NCBI RefSeq assembly: GCF_003946465.1 | Contig: NZ_RHOL01000014.1 | Coordinates: 1 to 62,099 of the forward strand | Reading direction: 5' to 3' | DNA from: Lacticaseibacillus hegangensis | GTDB lineage: Bacteria; Bacillota; Bacilli; Lactobacillales; Lactobacillaceae | DNA length: 62,099 bases | The notes under the pieces: model-generated | Told to the model about the DNA's origin: nothing | Databases searched by the model: none | The model's input: the letters and a program-made list of their open reading frames with translations, nothing else | Made by a program: the position numbers and the translations under genes | In this document: positions 19,835 through 30,508 of the stretch, piece by piece | How positions within the stretch are numbered: position 1 is the first letter of the stretch | Layout of the letters: the number at the start of each line of letters is the position of its first letter

Positions 19835-19881
19835 GGCCAAGAACTCCTTCCAGAATCATCACCCAAAACTGAACGTAACAA

Positions 19882-19901
19882 AAAAGCCGCGGGCAGCGGC
19901 T
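19882..19901 (-). terminator. veg terminator
   Basis: Stem AGCCGC/GCGGCT followed by six T on the minus strand, 10 bp after the veg stop. Confidence 0.75.
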
Positions 19902-19910
19902 GGTTTGCTT

Positions 19911-20162
19911 TTATGAAGCTTGCTCTTCGTCATCAAATGTAATCTGGATCGATTTGGTGAGGAGGTCAGCATAACTGTATGAAACGCGTTCAAACGAGTT
20001 TTCCTTCTGGTCTAGGGCGACCACGAAAACTGCCGGATAGGTTTCCTTCAGCGTGCCTTTGCGGCGGATCACTTTTTTGCGACCCGCTTGTGCGACAACG
20101 GTCAAATTCTCCCCGATTTTTGCGTCGAGTTGCTGCTTGATGCTTGCTAATGTAATTGGCAT
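19911..20162 (-). CDS. veg: Veg protein
   Basis: 83-residue Veg family protein (MPITLASIKQQLDAKIGEN, later GRKKVIRRKGTLKETYP). In Bacillus subtilis Veg is made at very high level during growth and promotes biofilm matrix genes by opposing SinR; no sinR is seen here. The neighbourhood rsmA-veg-ispE matches Bacillus. Start at 20162 with AAGGGGTG upstream. Confidence 0.92.
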   Translation of the reverse strand: MPITLASIKQQLDAKIGENLTVVAQAGRKKVIRRKGTLKETYPAVFVVALDQKENSFERVSYSYADLLTKSIQITFDDEEQAS

Positions 20163-20286
20163 GCACTTCACCCCTTAGTGAACATTCTAGCAGATTTGCA
20201 AGAAATTTGCAATTATACCATTACAAAAGGGTGTACACAAGCGAGAATCATTGAAAACCGCGCAAATTTTCCCGATTAGGTCAAGC

Positions 20287-21171
20287 CTACAGCCCGTTCG
20301 CCTTTAGCGCTTCCGCCAAGGCCGCAAATTGCGGGATGCTCAGTGTCTCGGCCCGGGCACTCGGTGCCACGCCAACCGCCGCAAGGGCGGCCGTCAGCTT
20401 GGCCTTGACCGCCTCGTCCTTGCCAAACAAATTGGTGAGGTTGTTCCACAGCGTCTTGCGCCGCGCGGCAAAGCTGCCTCGGACCAGCCGGTCAAACGCC
20501 GCCTGGTCCGATATCTTGGCCAAGGGCGCCGACCGCTTCGTCAAGTTGACGATGGCTGAGTCCACGTTGGGCGCCGGCACAAAGGCGGTGCGGCTGACCG
20601 TGAAGGCCACCTCAATGGCCATGCGCTGCTGCACGCCAATGGTGAGACTGCCGTAATCTTTGCTGCCGGGAGCGGCGGTCAAGCGATCCGCGACCTCTTT
20701 TTGCATCATCACGGTGATGTCGTCAAACGCCACCGGCGCCTCGATCAGGTGCATCAAAATCGGCGTGGTAATGTAATACGGCAAATTGGCGACGACCTTC
20801 AGCTGGTGCTGGCCATCGAAGTGCTCGGCGATCAGGGCTGGCAGGTCCGCCTTCAGCACGTCTGCTTCAACCACCGCCACATTCGGGTATGGCGCCATGG
20901 TTTCCGCCAGCACCGGCAACAGCCTTGGATCGATTTCAAGGGCCAGCACCTGGTGGGCGCTTTCCGCCAAAAACTCCGTCAAAGCGCCAATTCCTGGACC
21001 GATTTCGATCACGTCGTCGGCTGCGCTCACGCCGCCGGCAGCAACGATGCGCTGCAGCACCTTGGGGTTGGTCAGAAAGTTCTGGCCGAGGCGCTTCTTA
21101 AACCGAAACCCGTGACGCTGCAAAATTTCCTTGGTGCGGCTGGGTGATGCGATGTACTCGTGTTCAGGCAT
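20287..21171 (-). CDS. rsmA: 16S rRNA (adenine1518/1519-N6)-dimethyltransferase
   Basis: 294-residue KsgA/RsmA. SAM-binding motif VIEIGPGIGALTE near residue 54 and the catalytic NLPYY motif (VVANLPYYITTP) are present, with the C-terminal rRNA-binding region RRKTLWNNL. It dimethylates two adjacent adenines in helix 45 late in 30S assembly. It overlaps rnmV by 8 bp. Confidence 0.96.
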   Translation of the reverse strand: MPEHEYIASPSRTKEILQRHGFRFKKRLGQNFLTNPKVLQRIVAAGGVSAADDVIEIGPGIGALTEFLAESAHQVLALEIDPRLLPVLAETMAPYPNVAVVEADVLKADLPALIAEHFDGQHQLKVVANLPYYITTPILMHLIEAPVAFDDITVMMQKEVADRLTAAPGSKDYGSLTIGVQQRMAIEVAFTVSRTAFVPAPNVDSAIVNLTKRSAPLAKISDQAAFDRLVRGSFAARRKTLWNNLTNLFGKDEAVKAKLTAALAAVGVAPSARAETLSIPQFAALAEALKANGL

Positions 21172-21730
21172 GCGGCTCCTCCTTGTTCAACTGCTTCAGC
21201 GCCGCCGCGAAGGCGTCTTCGCTGATCTCAAACAGCGCCAGGCGCTTTTGCAACTGTTTACCGTTGGTGTACCCAATGTGCAGCAAGTCCCCCAGCCGCT
21301 CTCTGCGTGCCCGGGCATTGGGCCCGCCGAGCAGCCCGGCGGCAAGCAACACCGCGCGCGGGCAGAGCGGCGTGGCGTTTGGCTGCTCCGTGACCAAGTG
21401 AGCCAGGGCCTCCTTCAGCGCCGCGGGACTGGCGTGTTCGACGCCCAGCGACCCCTTGTGGTTAGGCACGGCCTCTTTGACCGGCAAAAAGGCGTGAGTC
21501 ACGCCTGGTACCGCCGCGCTGATGGTTTTGCGGATCTTCTCGCCCGGAAAATCAGGGTCAGTCAGCACAATGACACCGCGCGTGGCCTGCGCCTTTTTGA
21601 TCAGGTCTAAGGTCGCCTGATCAATGGCGCTGCCGCGCGTTTCAATCGTGTCAATGGGGCCGAACGCCTCAGTCAGGCGCTTGGTGTCGTCGCGGCCCTC
21701 GACCACGATGATTTGCTTAAAAGCCGTCAT
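21164..21730 (-). CDS. rnmV: Ribonuclease M5
   Basis: 188-residue Toprim nuclease that finishes 5S rRNA. Toprim Glu in IIVVEGRDD at residues 6-14 and Asp pair in VLTDPDFPGE are present. Start at 21730 (MTAFKQIIV) overlaps the tatD stop by 4 bp; a longer in-frame opening upstream runs antisense-like through tatD coding sequence and is not real. Confidence 0.93.
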   Translation of the reverse strand: MTAFKQIIVVEGRDDTKRLTEAFGPIDTIETRGSAIDQATLDLIKKAQATRGVIVLTDPDFPGEKIRKTISAAVPGVTHAFLPVKEAVPNHKGSLGVEHASPAALKEALAHLVTEQPNATPLCPRAVLLAAGLLGGPNARARRERLGDLLHIGYTNGKQLQKRLALFEISEDAFAAALKQLNKEEPHA

Positions 21731-22506
21731 TCTGTCTCCTTCAAGCCGAAGATTCGGTGGGCGTTCGCCCAGGTCAAAGCGGCGATGTGTTCCGGCGTGT
21801 CCTCGCGGTACTTGGCCTCGGCTTCGACCACGTAGCGGGTGTACGCCGGCTGATTCTGACGGCCGCGGTACGGCGTCGGTGTCAGGTACGGCGCGTCTGT
21901 TTCCGCCAGCAGCCGGTCTGCCGGCACCACCTTGACGCTTGCGTGCTCCAGCGGGGCATTTTTGAAGCTGATGATCCCAGAGTACGAAATGTACATGCCG
22001 AGGTCCAGGAACTTCTTGGCCCACTCAGCATCCCCAGTAAAGCTGTGCATGATGCCGCCAAAGTCGCCAACATGGGCGTCCTTGAGAATCGGATAGCTGT
22101 CCTCAAACGCGTCGCGCGAGTGAATCGAGACCGGCAGATGCAGTTCGCGGGCAATGGCCAGCTGGCGGCGAAACACGCGGCGCTGGATCTCCCGGGGGCT
22201 GTTGTCCCAGTGATAGTCCAGGCCAATTTCGCCCAGCGCAATGGTCTTGGGCGCTGCGAGCTGTTCTTCCAGCAGGGTTTCGGCTGCCTGGTCGTAGTCC
22301 TTGCTGTCATCCGGATGCCAGCCGACGATCGCGTAAAGATTGGCGAACTGCTGGGAAAGCCGCATGGCCCCCGCGTTCAGCTCAGCATTCGAGCCCACAA
22401 TAGCCATTTTCGCAACGCCGAGCTGCTTGGCCGCTTCGACGTACTCGGCCTCCTTGCCGGCGTATGGGGTATCGTTCAGGTGGGTATGGGTATCAAAAAT
22501 TTTCAT
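21727..22506 (-). CDS. tatD: TatD-family metal-dependent DNase
   Basis: 259 residues. Metal ligands appear in order: FDTHTHLND at the start, GEIGLDYHW, SIHSRDAFED, MHSFTGD and AETDAPYLTP. TatD-like enzymes act as 3'-5' exonucleases or D-aminoacyl-type hydrolases in DNA turnover. It is coupled to rnmV and rsmA, with metG next upstream on the same strand beyond the LacD-like insert. Confidence 0.93.
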   Translation of the reverse strand: MKIFDTHTHLNDTPYAGKEAEYVEAAKQLGVAKMAIVGSNAELNAGAMRLSQQFANLYAIVGWHPDDSKDYDQAAETLLEEQLAAPKTIALGEIGLDYHWDNSPREIQRRVFRRQLAIARELHLPVSIHSRDAFEDSYPILKDAHVGDFGGIMHSFTGDAEWAKKFLDLGMYISYSGIISFKNAPLEHASVKVVPADRLLAETDAPYLTPTPYRGRQNQPAYTRYVVEAEAKYREDTPEHIAALTWANAHRIFGLKETE

Positions 22507-22638
22507 AGTTGCTCCTTAGATGTCGCAATTCATTATACGCAGGGCGGCGAATTTCCACAAACCGCGGGCCAAACTTTTTGTGGCAGCGGCGCCCAGCTGG
22601 CGTACACTAAATGTAATCTTGTCCTGGGAGGAATCAAT

Positions 22639-23358
22639 ATGTCTGTCAAACTGACCGCGGGCCAATTCGCCCACCTCACGGCTTTGTCCAACCACCAGCA
22701 GGTGCTCACCGCCACCACCGACCGCACTGAGGCCCTCGGCCGGCTGATGACCTACGATGCGCCAGCGGATGCGTCCCGACTGCCCGGCCTGCAAGCCGAC
22801 CTCAGTGCGCTGCGCATCGCCGAAACCGGCGGCGACGGCGTGCTGCTGCACCTCACTTACTTGGCCGATGCCGATGAGGTGATCAACGACCGCAAAAAGG
22901 CCCTGGTGGAGCGCGTGGGCGCCGAGGCCAAGGCCAATCACCTGCCCTTTGTGCTGGCCCTGGCCACCCCCGAAGCGGCAGGCACAGTGCCAGAGGCAAT
23001 CATCGCGATGACCCGCGAGTTCAGCGATCCGCGCTACGGTGCCACAGTACTGGCGCTGCCGGCGCCGGTGCCTCTCAGCCACATTGATGGCTTCGTGAAA
23101 ACCCCGGCTGCACCAGACTACGACCGCACCCAGGCAGCCTCATTGTTCAAGCAGCAAAGTGATGCGACCGACCTGCCGCTGGTGTTTCACGAATCCGGGC
23201 TCACTGCGGCAGAGCTGGAAGCACAGCTGAACTTTGCCCATGACAGCGGCGAAGAGGTTAACGGCCTGCTCGCTTCGTTCAAAATGCTGACCGCGTTGGC
23301 TAAGCCGCTGGCCAAAACGGCCACGCCTTGGCAGGCCAAGGTCGAAGTCGAAGATTAA
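22639..23358 (+). CDS. LacD-like protein without catalytic residues
   Basis: 239 residues that align by eye with the second half of tagatose-1,6-bisphosphate aldolase LacD: LTYLADADEVINDRKKALVE, EFSDPRYGATVLALPAPV, and a late NGLLA region. The Schiff-base lysine of LacD (in VLKVEVP) is Ala139 here (VLALPAP). The catalytic Glu (LPFFLEILT) is Ala107, and the DAVKFLL lysine is Leu69. The N-terminal quarter of LacD is much reduced. It cannot be a normal aldolase; a regulatory or structural role, as shown for LacD.1 in Streptococcus pyogenes, is possible. It has its own promoter region and terminator, in opposite direction to its neighbours. Confidence 0.75.
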   Translation: MSVKLTAGQFAHLTALSNHQQVLTATTDRTEALGRLMTYDAPADASRLPGLQADLSALRIAETGGDGVLLHLTYLADADEVINDRKKALVERVGAEAKANHLPFVLALATPEAAGTVPEAIIAMTREFSDPRYGATVLALPAPVPLSHIDGFVKTPAAPDYDRTQAASLFKQQSDATDLPLVFHESGLTAAELEAQLNFAHDSGEEVNGLLASFKMLTALAKPLAKTATPWQAKVEVED

Positions 23359-23369
23359 TCGCTTTACCC

Positions 23370-23398
23370 CCAGGGGCGCCCAGCAGCGCCTCTTTTTT
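23370..23398 (+). terminator. Terminator of the LacD-like gene
   Basis: Arms GGGGCGC and GCGCCTC (one G-T pair) around CCAGCA, followed by TTTTTT. Confidence 0.75.
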
Positions 23399-23411
23399 GC
23401 GGCCAGCCATG

Positions 23412-23441
23412 AAAAAACGCCGCCCGGCAGGCGACGTTCGA
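23412..23441 (-). terminator. metG terminator
   Basis: On the minus strand AACGTCGCC pairs with GGCGGCGTT around a short loop and is followed by six T, just after the metG stop. Confidence 0.7.
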
Positions 23442-23446
23442 CCTGA

Positions 23447-25495
<2,049 letters not shown>

Positions 25496-25512
25496 TTTAG
25501 GCCAAAAGGCCG

Positions 25513-26343
25513 TTAGAACAAATCCAGCTGCTGCGGTCCCAGGTCTTGATAATGCAGCCCCAGCAGCTTGATGAACTGCTGCGCGTTGGGCGAGGCGTCA
25601 TGGTGACCGTTGTTGTTGAAAATCACAATCACCTGCTTGGACTGCTTGGCCAACTGCTTGGCGATTTGGCCCAGCGCCTGCAACTCCTCTTGAGTGTACC
25701 GGTAGTTAGTGCGCTCGCTGCGCCACTTGGCGCCGCCGCGCTGCCAGCCGGCCACGTTGCGTCCGTGCAGCCGCATGATAGACAGTTCTGAGTTGGTCGA
25801 AGCTGCCACCAGCGGCACGCTGCCGGCTGGCGTTTGCGGCTCATCGACCACCACGTGAATCAGGTTTAATTCGCGCATCAAAGCCAGCGTCTGGTCTCGA
25901 TACTCCGGCAAGTACCAGCCGGCGTTGCGAAACTCCAGCGCGACCGGCAGCTCGGGGTACAGCGTGCGAATGCGGTTGAGCACCCGGATGTTGGTGGCGC
26001 TGACGCCAAAATAAGGCGGCAGCTGAAACAGCACCGCCGCCAGTTGGCCGGTCGCTTGCATTGGCACCAGCGCCCGTTTTAACCCGGTGAACTCGGCCCC
26101 AGCGTCATGGGGATCTTCGACTTTGTGAGCGGACATCGCCGCCGTCGCTTTGACGACAAACTGGAAACTGCTTGGCACCTGCTGCAGCCAGTGGCTCACA
26201 ACCTGGTCGCTTGGCACGTGGTAGTACGTGGTGTCCAGCTCCACCACCGGAAACGTGGTCGCCAGATCCGCCAAGCTGCTGGTGCGGCCGCTCGCCAAGT
26301 CCGGATGATCCGCCACCGCGGTCAGCCCGACGTTAATCATCAC
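25513..26343 (-). CDS. DUF72 (YecE-like) protein
   Basis: 276-residue DUF72 TIM-barrel-like protein. Family motifs include FPVVELDTTYYHVPS, FVVKATAAMS, LFQLPPYF, ALEFRNAGW and VIFNNNGHHDASPNA. Biochemical role unknown. It overlaps the upstream Nudix gene by 11 bp, so they form a unit. Confidence 0.85.
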   Translation of the reverse strand: MMINVGLTAVADHPDLASGRTSSLADLATTFPVVELDTTYYHVPSDQVVSHWLQQVPSSFQFVVKATAAMSAHKVEDPHDAGAEFTGLKRALVPMQATGQLAAVLFQLPPYFGVSATNIRVLNRIRTLYPELPVALEFRNAGWYLPEYRDQTLALMRELNLIHVVVDEPQTPAGSVPLVAASTNSELSIMRLHGRNVAGWQRGGAKWRSERTNYRYTQEELQALGQIAKQLAKQSKQVIVIFNNNGHHDASPNAQQFIKLLGLHYQDLGPQQLDLF

Positions 26344-26806
26344 TGACTGCCTTCAGGCCGAGGAACCGCGAGCCTTCAAAATCTGAGCGCAGCGTCACGC
26401 TGCTGCCGGCCTCAAAATACGGCAGCATCGCGCCCAGGTCCGGGACCAGTCCCAGGTTATCCGAGGCGGTGAGCCATGCCGGGTTCATGGCCGCCACAAT
26501 GCCCTCGCGCGTCTGCATCGGCAGCGTCAGTTCCTGGCTGGTTTCGGCCTTGAACAAAAACAGGTCGCCTAGTAGCGCCCCGTCGACGTACCAATGCACC
26601 AGTCCGCAGGCTTTAAACACATCCGGCGGCAGGACCAGCCCACATTCTTCGTGAAACTCGCGGGCCATGCCTTCGCGCGGCGTTTCGCCGGGCTCCACCT
26701 TGCCTCCCAGCCCATTCCACAGGCCGCGGTACGGCGGCTTTGCGCGGTTGATCAGCACCACGCCGGTTTTGGTGGTCACCAAACCGACCGTTAACTGCTT
26801 TGTCAT
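26333..26806 (-). CDS. Nudix hydrolase (MutT/8-oxo-dGTPase-like)
   Basis: 157 residues. The Nudix box GGKVEPGETPREGMAREFHE followed by ECGL is complete, and GLWNGLGGK before it is typical of MutT/YtkD-type enzymes. It may clean oxidised nucleotides; the substrate is not proven. Start at 26806 with AGGAGTGATGG upstream; an upstream opening in frame has no ribosome binding site. Confidence 0.85.
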   Translation of the reverse strand: MTKQLTVGLVTTKTGVVLINRAKPPYRGLWNGLGGKVEPGETPREGMAREFHEECGLVLPPDVFKACGLVHWYVDGALLGDLFLFKAETSQELTLPMQTREGIVAAMNPAWLTASDNLGLVPDLGAMLPYFEAGSSVTLRSDFEGSRFLGLKAVSDD

Positions 26807-26816
26807 GCCATCACTC

Positions 26817-27503
26817 CTATAATTGACTAAACACATCCACCGCGTCACCGACGACCATGTGGGCGCCTGCCGGCAAGGCAATGGGTTCGCGGTTGACCGC
26901 CGCCAGCACCGCTCCGGGCTTGGCATAGCCGATCAGGCCGGCAAACGGGTACACCTGAAAACTGGTGCCCACCACTACCAGCAGGTCGGCTTGGCTGATG
27001 GCCAAAACGGCTCGTTCCACGACATCCGGGTCAATCGGCTCGCCATACAGCACGATTCCTGGCCGCAGGATGCCGCCGTCTTCTTGGTGGACATCCGACT
27101 GCAGGTAGGTCTGGTAGTCAAAGTGCTTGCCGCACGTCTGGCAGAAGATATTGTAAAGATTGCCGTGAAATTCGATGACGTGCTTGGCGCCGCCTTTTTG
27201 GTGCAGGCCGTCCACATTCTGCGTGACAATGGCCCCTTTTGCGTTCGTGATGGCGGCCATTTTCTCGTGGATTACGTTCGGTTTAGCATCCGGGTAATAC
27301 ATTTTCTTGACGACCCAGTCGTGAAACGCCTCGTGGTGATGCCGCAGGTTTTCGTCGGCCAGCGCCTCTTCGGGGCTGGCCAAATCGGAATACAGCCCAC
27401 CTTTGCTGCGGTAATCCGGAATACCGGACGCCGTCGACACGCCGGCGCCGGTCATGAAGGTCACATACTTTGCCTCGGCAATTGCTTGTTTAAGATCAAA
27501 CAT
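26817..27503 (-). CDS. Sir2-family NAD-dependent deacylase with an incomplete zinc site
   Basis: 228 residues. NAD-binding GAGVSTASGIPDYRS at residue 19 and the catalytic His in TQNVDGLHQKGG are present, as is LRPGIVLYGE. The structural zinc site normally has two CxxC pairs; here only FCQTCGK remains, and the second pair is replaced by SDVHQEDGG. It may bind no zinc, or use other ligands. It belongs to a tight same-strand run with the Nudix and HELLH genes. Confidence 0.88.
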   Translation of the reverse strand: MFDLKQAIAEAKYVTFMTGAGVSTASGIPDYRSKGGLYSDLASPEEALADENLRHHHEAFHDWVVKKMYYPDAKPNVIHEKMAAITNAKGAIVTQNVDGLHQKGGAKHVIEFHGNLYNIFCQTCGKHFDYQTYLQSDVHQEDGGILRPGIVLYGEPIDPDVVERAVLAISQADLLVVVGTSFQVYPFAGLIGYAKPGAVLAAVNREPIALPAGAHMVVGDAVDVFSQL

Positions 27504-27515
27504 GCTGACTCTCCT

Positions 27516-28448
27516 TTAATCGCGGATCGCGTAATCCACCTGATACTGAAGCAGTACCGTTTTCAGCGGGGTCTGATACAGCTGCTGGAACCCTTCCGAA
27601 GACAGAGCGGCCAGCGGCAGGACGAAGGCATTTTGCTGGTCACCCTTGCCCATGGCCACGTAGGCGCGCTTTTTGGTCGCACGATCCGTCATTTCGCTAT
27701 GCAGGATCTCGTAGGTCTGATTCAAGTTCAGCCGCAGCTGACGCTCGGACAGGATCGGCGGCAGCGTGGCAAACTCTGCGTTGGCCGTTTCCTGGAAGCC
27801 GTGTTTTTGCAGAATCTGGTCAAACTGCCGCCAGATCCGCACCACCATGCGGCGAAAATCAAACGGAGTCGCCGTGCCCTTCGACGTGATGGTCGCGTAC
27901 AGTTCCTGGGCCAGCGGCAAGGCATCCGGATAATTGACCTGCCAGTACTTGAGCTGGGGCTTACTACCGCCTTCAAACATGACCAAGGCGTCCAGCAGCG
28001 TCATAATGCAGTACACCAGCTGGTCCGGCCGCGGGTCAGCGGGCAGCGACGCCGTGACCCCGGCGCCCAGCTGCTTCATGGTCTCCCCGGTCAAAAGCCC
28101 CATTTTGGCCTGTTCGGCGCGAATCTGCACGTGCATCACCGAGTCGTAAAGCGAAGTGCCAACGGCAAAGAACTGTTGGTCGACGTCTGGATCGCCGGTG
28201 GCCAGCCGGTACTGCAGCGGTGAAAAGCCGGCGGTGACCAGCTTCATGTGCAGCAGCTCGTGGCTGAGCGTGTAATCGACATTGGTGGTGTCGGCCACCT
28301 TCAGCTCCAAATGGCCATTGGCGAGCAGCTTTTGCGACGACTGCGTGTGGGTCAAGACGCCAGACGCCGGACCGTCGATCACCACGTCCACCGGCATGGT
28401 GTAATGCTGCTTCACGTCATCAAGCAGTAATTTGACTTGTTCATTCAT
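27516..28448 (-). CDS. Putative zincin-like protein with HELLH motif
   Basis: 310 residues, no signal peptide or membrane span. I do not recognise a named family. A single metallopeptidase-type motif, LSHELLHMKL, lies at about residue 61, after a short beta-rich start. The rest is helical with a conserved-looking end. HExxH fits a metalloprotease, but no third ligand can be assigned. It is 12 bp from the neighbouring genes on each side, so probably part of the sirtuin/PHP transcription unit. Confidence 0.7.
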   Translation of the reverse strand: MNEQVKLLLDDVKQHYTMPVDVVIDGPASGVLTHTQSSQKLLANGHLELKVADTTNVDYTLSHELLHMKLVTAGFSPLQYRLATGDPDVDQQFFAVGTSLYDSVMHVQIRAEQAKMGLLTGETMKQLGAGVTASLPADPRPDQLVYCIMTLLDALVMFEGGSKPQLKYWQVNYPDALPLAQELYATITSKGTATPFDFRRMVVRIWRQFDQILQKHGFQETANAEFATLPPILSERQLRLNLNQTYEILHSEMTDRATKKRAYVAMGKGDQQNAFVLPLAALSSEGFQQLYQTPLKTVLLQYQVDYAIRD

Positions 28449-28460
28449 GTGTTTTCCCTC

Positions 28461-29237
28461 CTAAAATGCGGTCAGGTGCGGGCGGTGGTGCTGATACAAG
28501 GCCAACTGCGAAAACCCGCTTCGGCGCAGCAGCGTCTTCGCTTCCGCAAACCCGGTTTGAAATTTATCGGCGGTGTGGGCATCAGAGCCCAAGGTGACCA
28601 GTTCGCCGCCCGCCTGCCGGTACCAAGGCAGCACCAGCTCGTACAGCGCGGCATTGCCCCACTGATACATGGATTTGGTGTTGACCTCAAAGGCCATGCC
28701 GCGCTTCACGACCAGCGCCAAAATCGCCTGCAGCTGGGGCTTGACCCAGGCTTCCAGCTGCACCGGCGTCACGTCCAGGATGCGCAGGCCGTAATCAAAA
28801 TGCGCCAGCACATCCCCAAACGGGGCACTTTGCAGTCCGGCCAGCATGCGGTCGTAGTAGGTCTGCACATGCCGTTTCAGGTCGACTGTTTTAAAGTGTG
28901 GATCCTGGTAGTCGTACTGCCCATCGTGATGAAAACTCAGCAGCACCAGGTCAAAGTCCTGCGCCTGCAAATAGCGCTGCAGGTCCGCCTGGCGCGGCGC
29001 AAAGTACCCGCACTCGATTCCACGCAGGAACCGGTTGGGATACCGCCGCTTTAATGCCTGCAGCTTGGCCGTGTAGGCGGTTTGGTCAGGCTCGTCATCG
29101 CTGGCGCGGTCTTCGGGATTGCTCAGCTCCAGGTGTTCTGTCGTGATGAACGGCCGCTCTGTTTGGTTCAGGTAATCCTCAAATTGGGCCTGAGAATCGA
29201 ACGAAAAATAGGTGTGCACGTGCTGGTCATATTCCAT
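28461..29237 (-). CDS. PHP-domain phosphatase (histidinol-phosphatase HisJ type)
   Basis: 258 residues. PHP metal motifs: DQHVHTYFSFD at the start, TTEHLELSN, GIECGYF, LSFHHDGQYD, ALAHFDYG-like VLAHFDYG, and TLGSDAHTADKF near the end. The family includes histidinol-phosphatase HisJ; no his operon is nearby, so the true substrate may be another phosphate ester. Confidence 0.85.
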   Translation of the reverse strand: MEYDQHVHTYFSFDSQAQFEDYLNQTERPFITTEHLELSNPEDRASDDEPDQTAYTAKLQALKRRYPNRFLRGIECGYFAPRQADLQRYLQAQDFDLVLLSFHHDGQYDYQDPHFKTVDLKRHVQTYYDRMLAGLQSAPFGDVLAHFDYGLRILDVTPVQLEAWVKPQLQAILALVVKRGMAFEVNTKSMYQWGNAALYELVLPWYRQAGGELVTLGSDAHTADKFQTGFAEAKTLLRRSGFSQLALYQHHRPHLTAF

Positions 29238-29299
29238 TGTAAGCCTGCCTCCCCGGTTCGTGTTACTCTTAAGTTAACGCAAACAGGAGGCAATAAACA

Positions 29300-29809
29300 A
29301 TGAAAGTAACAGTTCCCACGACTAATGGTTATCTCGCCGATTGCTACGGCAAGTACGCCGACGAAAGCGATAAGCACCAAGGCACGCCAACGCGCAGCTT
29401 CCCCATCGCGATCAGCGAGGCGCCAGCAGGCACGCAGTCGTTTGCCCTATGGCTGATCGATTACGATGCCGTGCCCGTTTCCGGCTTTCCGTGGATCCAC
29501 TGGACCGCGGCCAACATCCCCGCAGGCACCACGCTCATCCCCGATGACGCCAGCCACCAAGGCACACTGAAAATGGTTCAGGGCCACAACTCCACGTCTG
29601 GTCACCTGGTCGGCAGCACCGATCCCGTCACCGCCACCGGCTATGTCGGCCCGCAGCCGCCGAATGCCGACCACGCGTACACTCTGACGGTCTTCGCGCT
29701 TGACACGACCCTCGCGCTGCAAAACGGCTACTGGTTGTCTGACCTGCGGCACGCGATGCAGGGGCACATTCTGGCGCAAGTCAGCCAAGATCTGTGGTCT
29801 CGCCAGTAA
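29300..29809 (+). CDS. PEBP / YbhB-YbcL family protein
   Basis: 169 residues of the phosphatidylethanolamine-binding-like family, bacterial branch: SFALWLIDYDAVP, FPWIHWTAANIP, GYVGPQPPNADHAYTLTVFALD. Cytoplasmic, with no signal peptide. Role unknown in bacteria. Start ATG at 29300 with AGGAGG upstream. Confidence 0.88.
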   Translation: MKVTVPTTNGYLADCYGKYADESDKHQGTPTRSFPIAISEAPAGTQSFALWLIDYDAVPVSGFPWIHWTAANIPAGTTLIPDDASHQGTLKMVQGHNSTSGHLVGSTDPVTATGYVGPQPPNADHAYTLTVFALDTTLALQNGYWLSDLRHAMQGHILAQVSQDLWSRQ

Positions 29810-29881
29810 GTTCTGGAAACAGTGAGAAACCGCTTTCTTTTGTGATACAATTAACGTAATCAAACAGAAGAGGGTGGTTGG

Positions 29882-30421
29882 ATGTCTCGCAATGTGATCT
29901 TGTACCTGACCGAAAGTTTGGACGGCTTCATCGCCGAACCAAACGGCAGCACCGAATGGCTCCGCAAGCTGAACTCTAACGCGGGCGACGATGCCTACCA
30001 AGGCTTCTACCAAAATGTGGATACGGTGCTCATGGGGCGTAAAACCTATCAGCGCGCACTGAAGCTGGCCGGCACTTACCCATACCAGGATAAGGAGTCC
30101 TACGTCTTTTCGACCACGCTGCACGACACGGACGACCCCACCACGGTGGTGGCCGGCAACATTCCTGAATTTGTCCGCCAGCTCAAGGCGAAAAAAGGCG
30201 GCGACATTTGGCTGGTCGGTGGCGCGGATATTTTCACCGACCTGCTAAAAGCCGACTTGATTGATAAACTGACCATCACCATTGCACCAGTGCTGCTGGG
30301 TGATGGCATCAGCCTGGTGTCGACTAATCTCCACGATGTGCCACTGAAGCTGGAGACGACGATGCAACACGACCAGGTCGTGACACTCACCTATCAGGTC
30401 TGCAAAAAGTCTGAGGAATAA
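29882..30421 (+). CDS. Dihydrofolate-reductase-like protein (RibD C-terminal domain)
   Basis: 179 residues with the RibD_C / DHFR fold: LYLTESLDGFIAEPNGSTEW at the start, VLMGRKTYQ, and GGDIWLVGGADIFTDLL. Close relatives include YwjB/YyaP of Bacillus. NADPH-dependent reductase activity is likely; the substrate is unknown. GTGATACAAT upstream looks like an extended -10. Confidence 0.87.
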   Translation: MSRNVILYLTESLDGFIAEPNGSTEWLRKLNSNAGDDAYQGFYQNVDTVLMGRKTYQRALKLAGTYPYQDKESYVFSTTLHDTDDPTTVVAGNIPEFVRQLKAKKGGDIWLVGGADIFTDLLKADLIDKLTITIAPVLLGDGISLVSTNLHDVPLKLETTMQHDQVVTLTYQVCKKSEE

Positions 30422-30427
30422 GTACGA

Positions 30428-30455
30428 CCAGCCCCTGCCCGCGCAGGGGCTTTTT
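30428..30455 (+). terminator. Terminator of the DHFR-like gene
   Basis: Perfect stem AGCCCCTGC/GCAGGGGCT with a CCGC loop, then TTTTT. Confidence 0.9.
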
Positions 30456-30508
30456 GCGTCCGCAGGCACGAGGGCGTAAACTCGGTGTTCCATGATAGGA
30501 GGCGGCAA

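Noticed and set aside
21757-23358. A 533-codon frame leading into the LacD-like gene
   Set aside because: The first part is antisense to tatD; the real start is at 22639 behind GGGAGGAATC.
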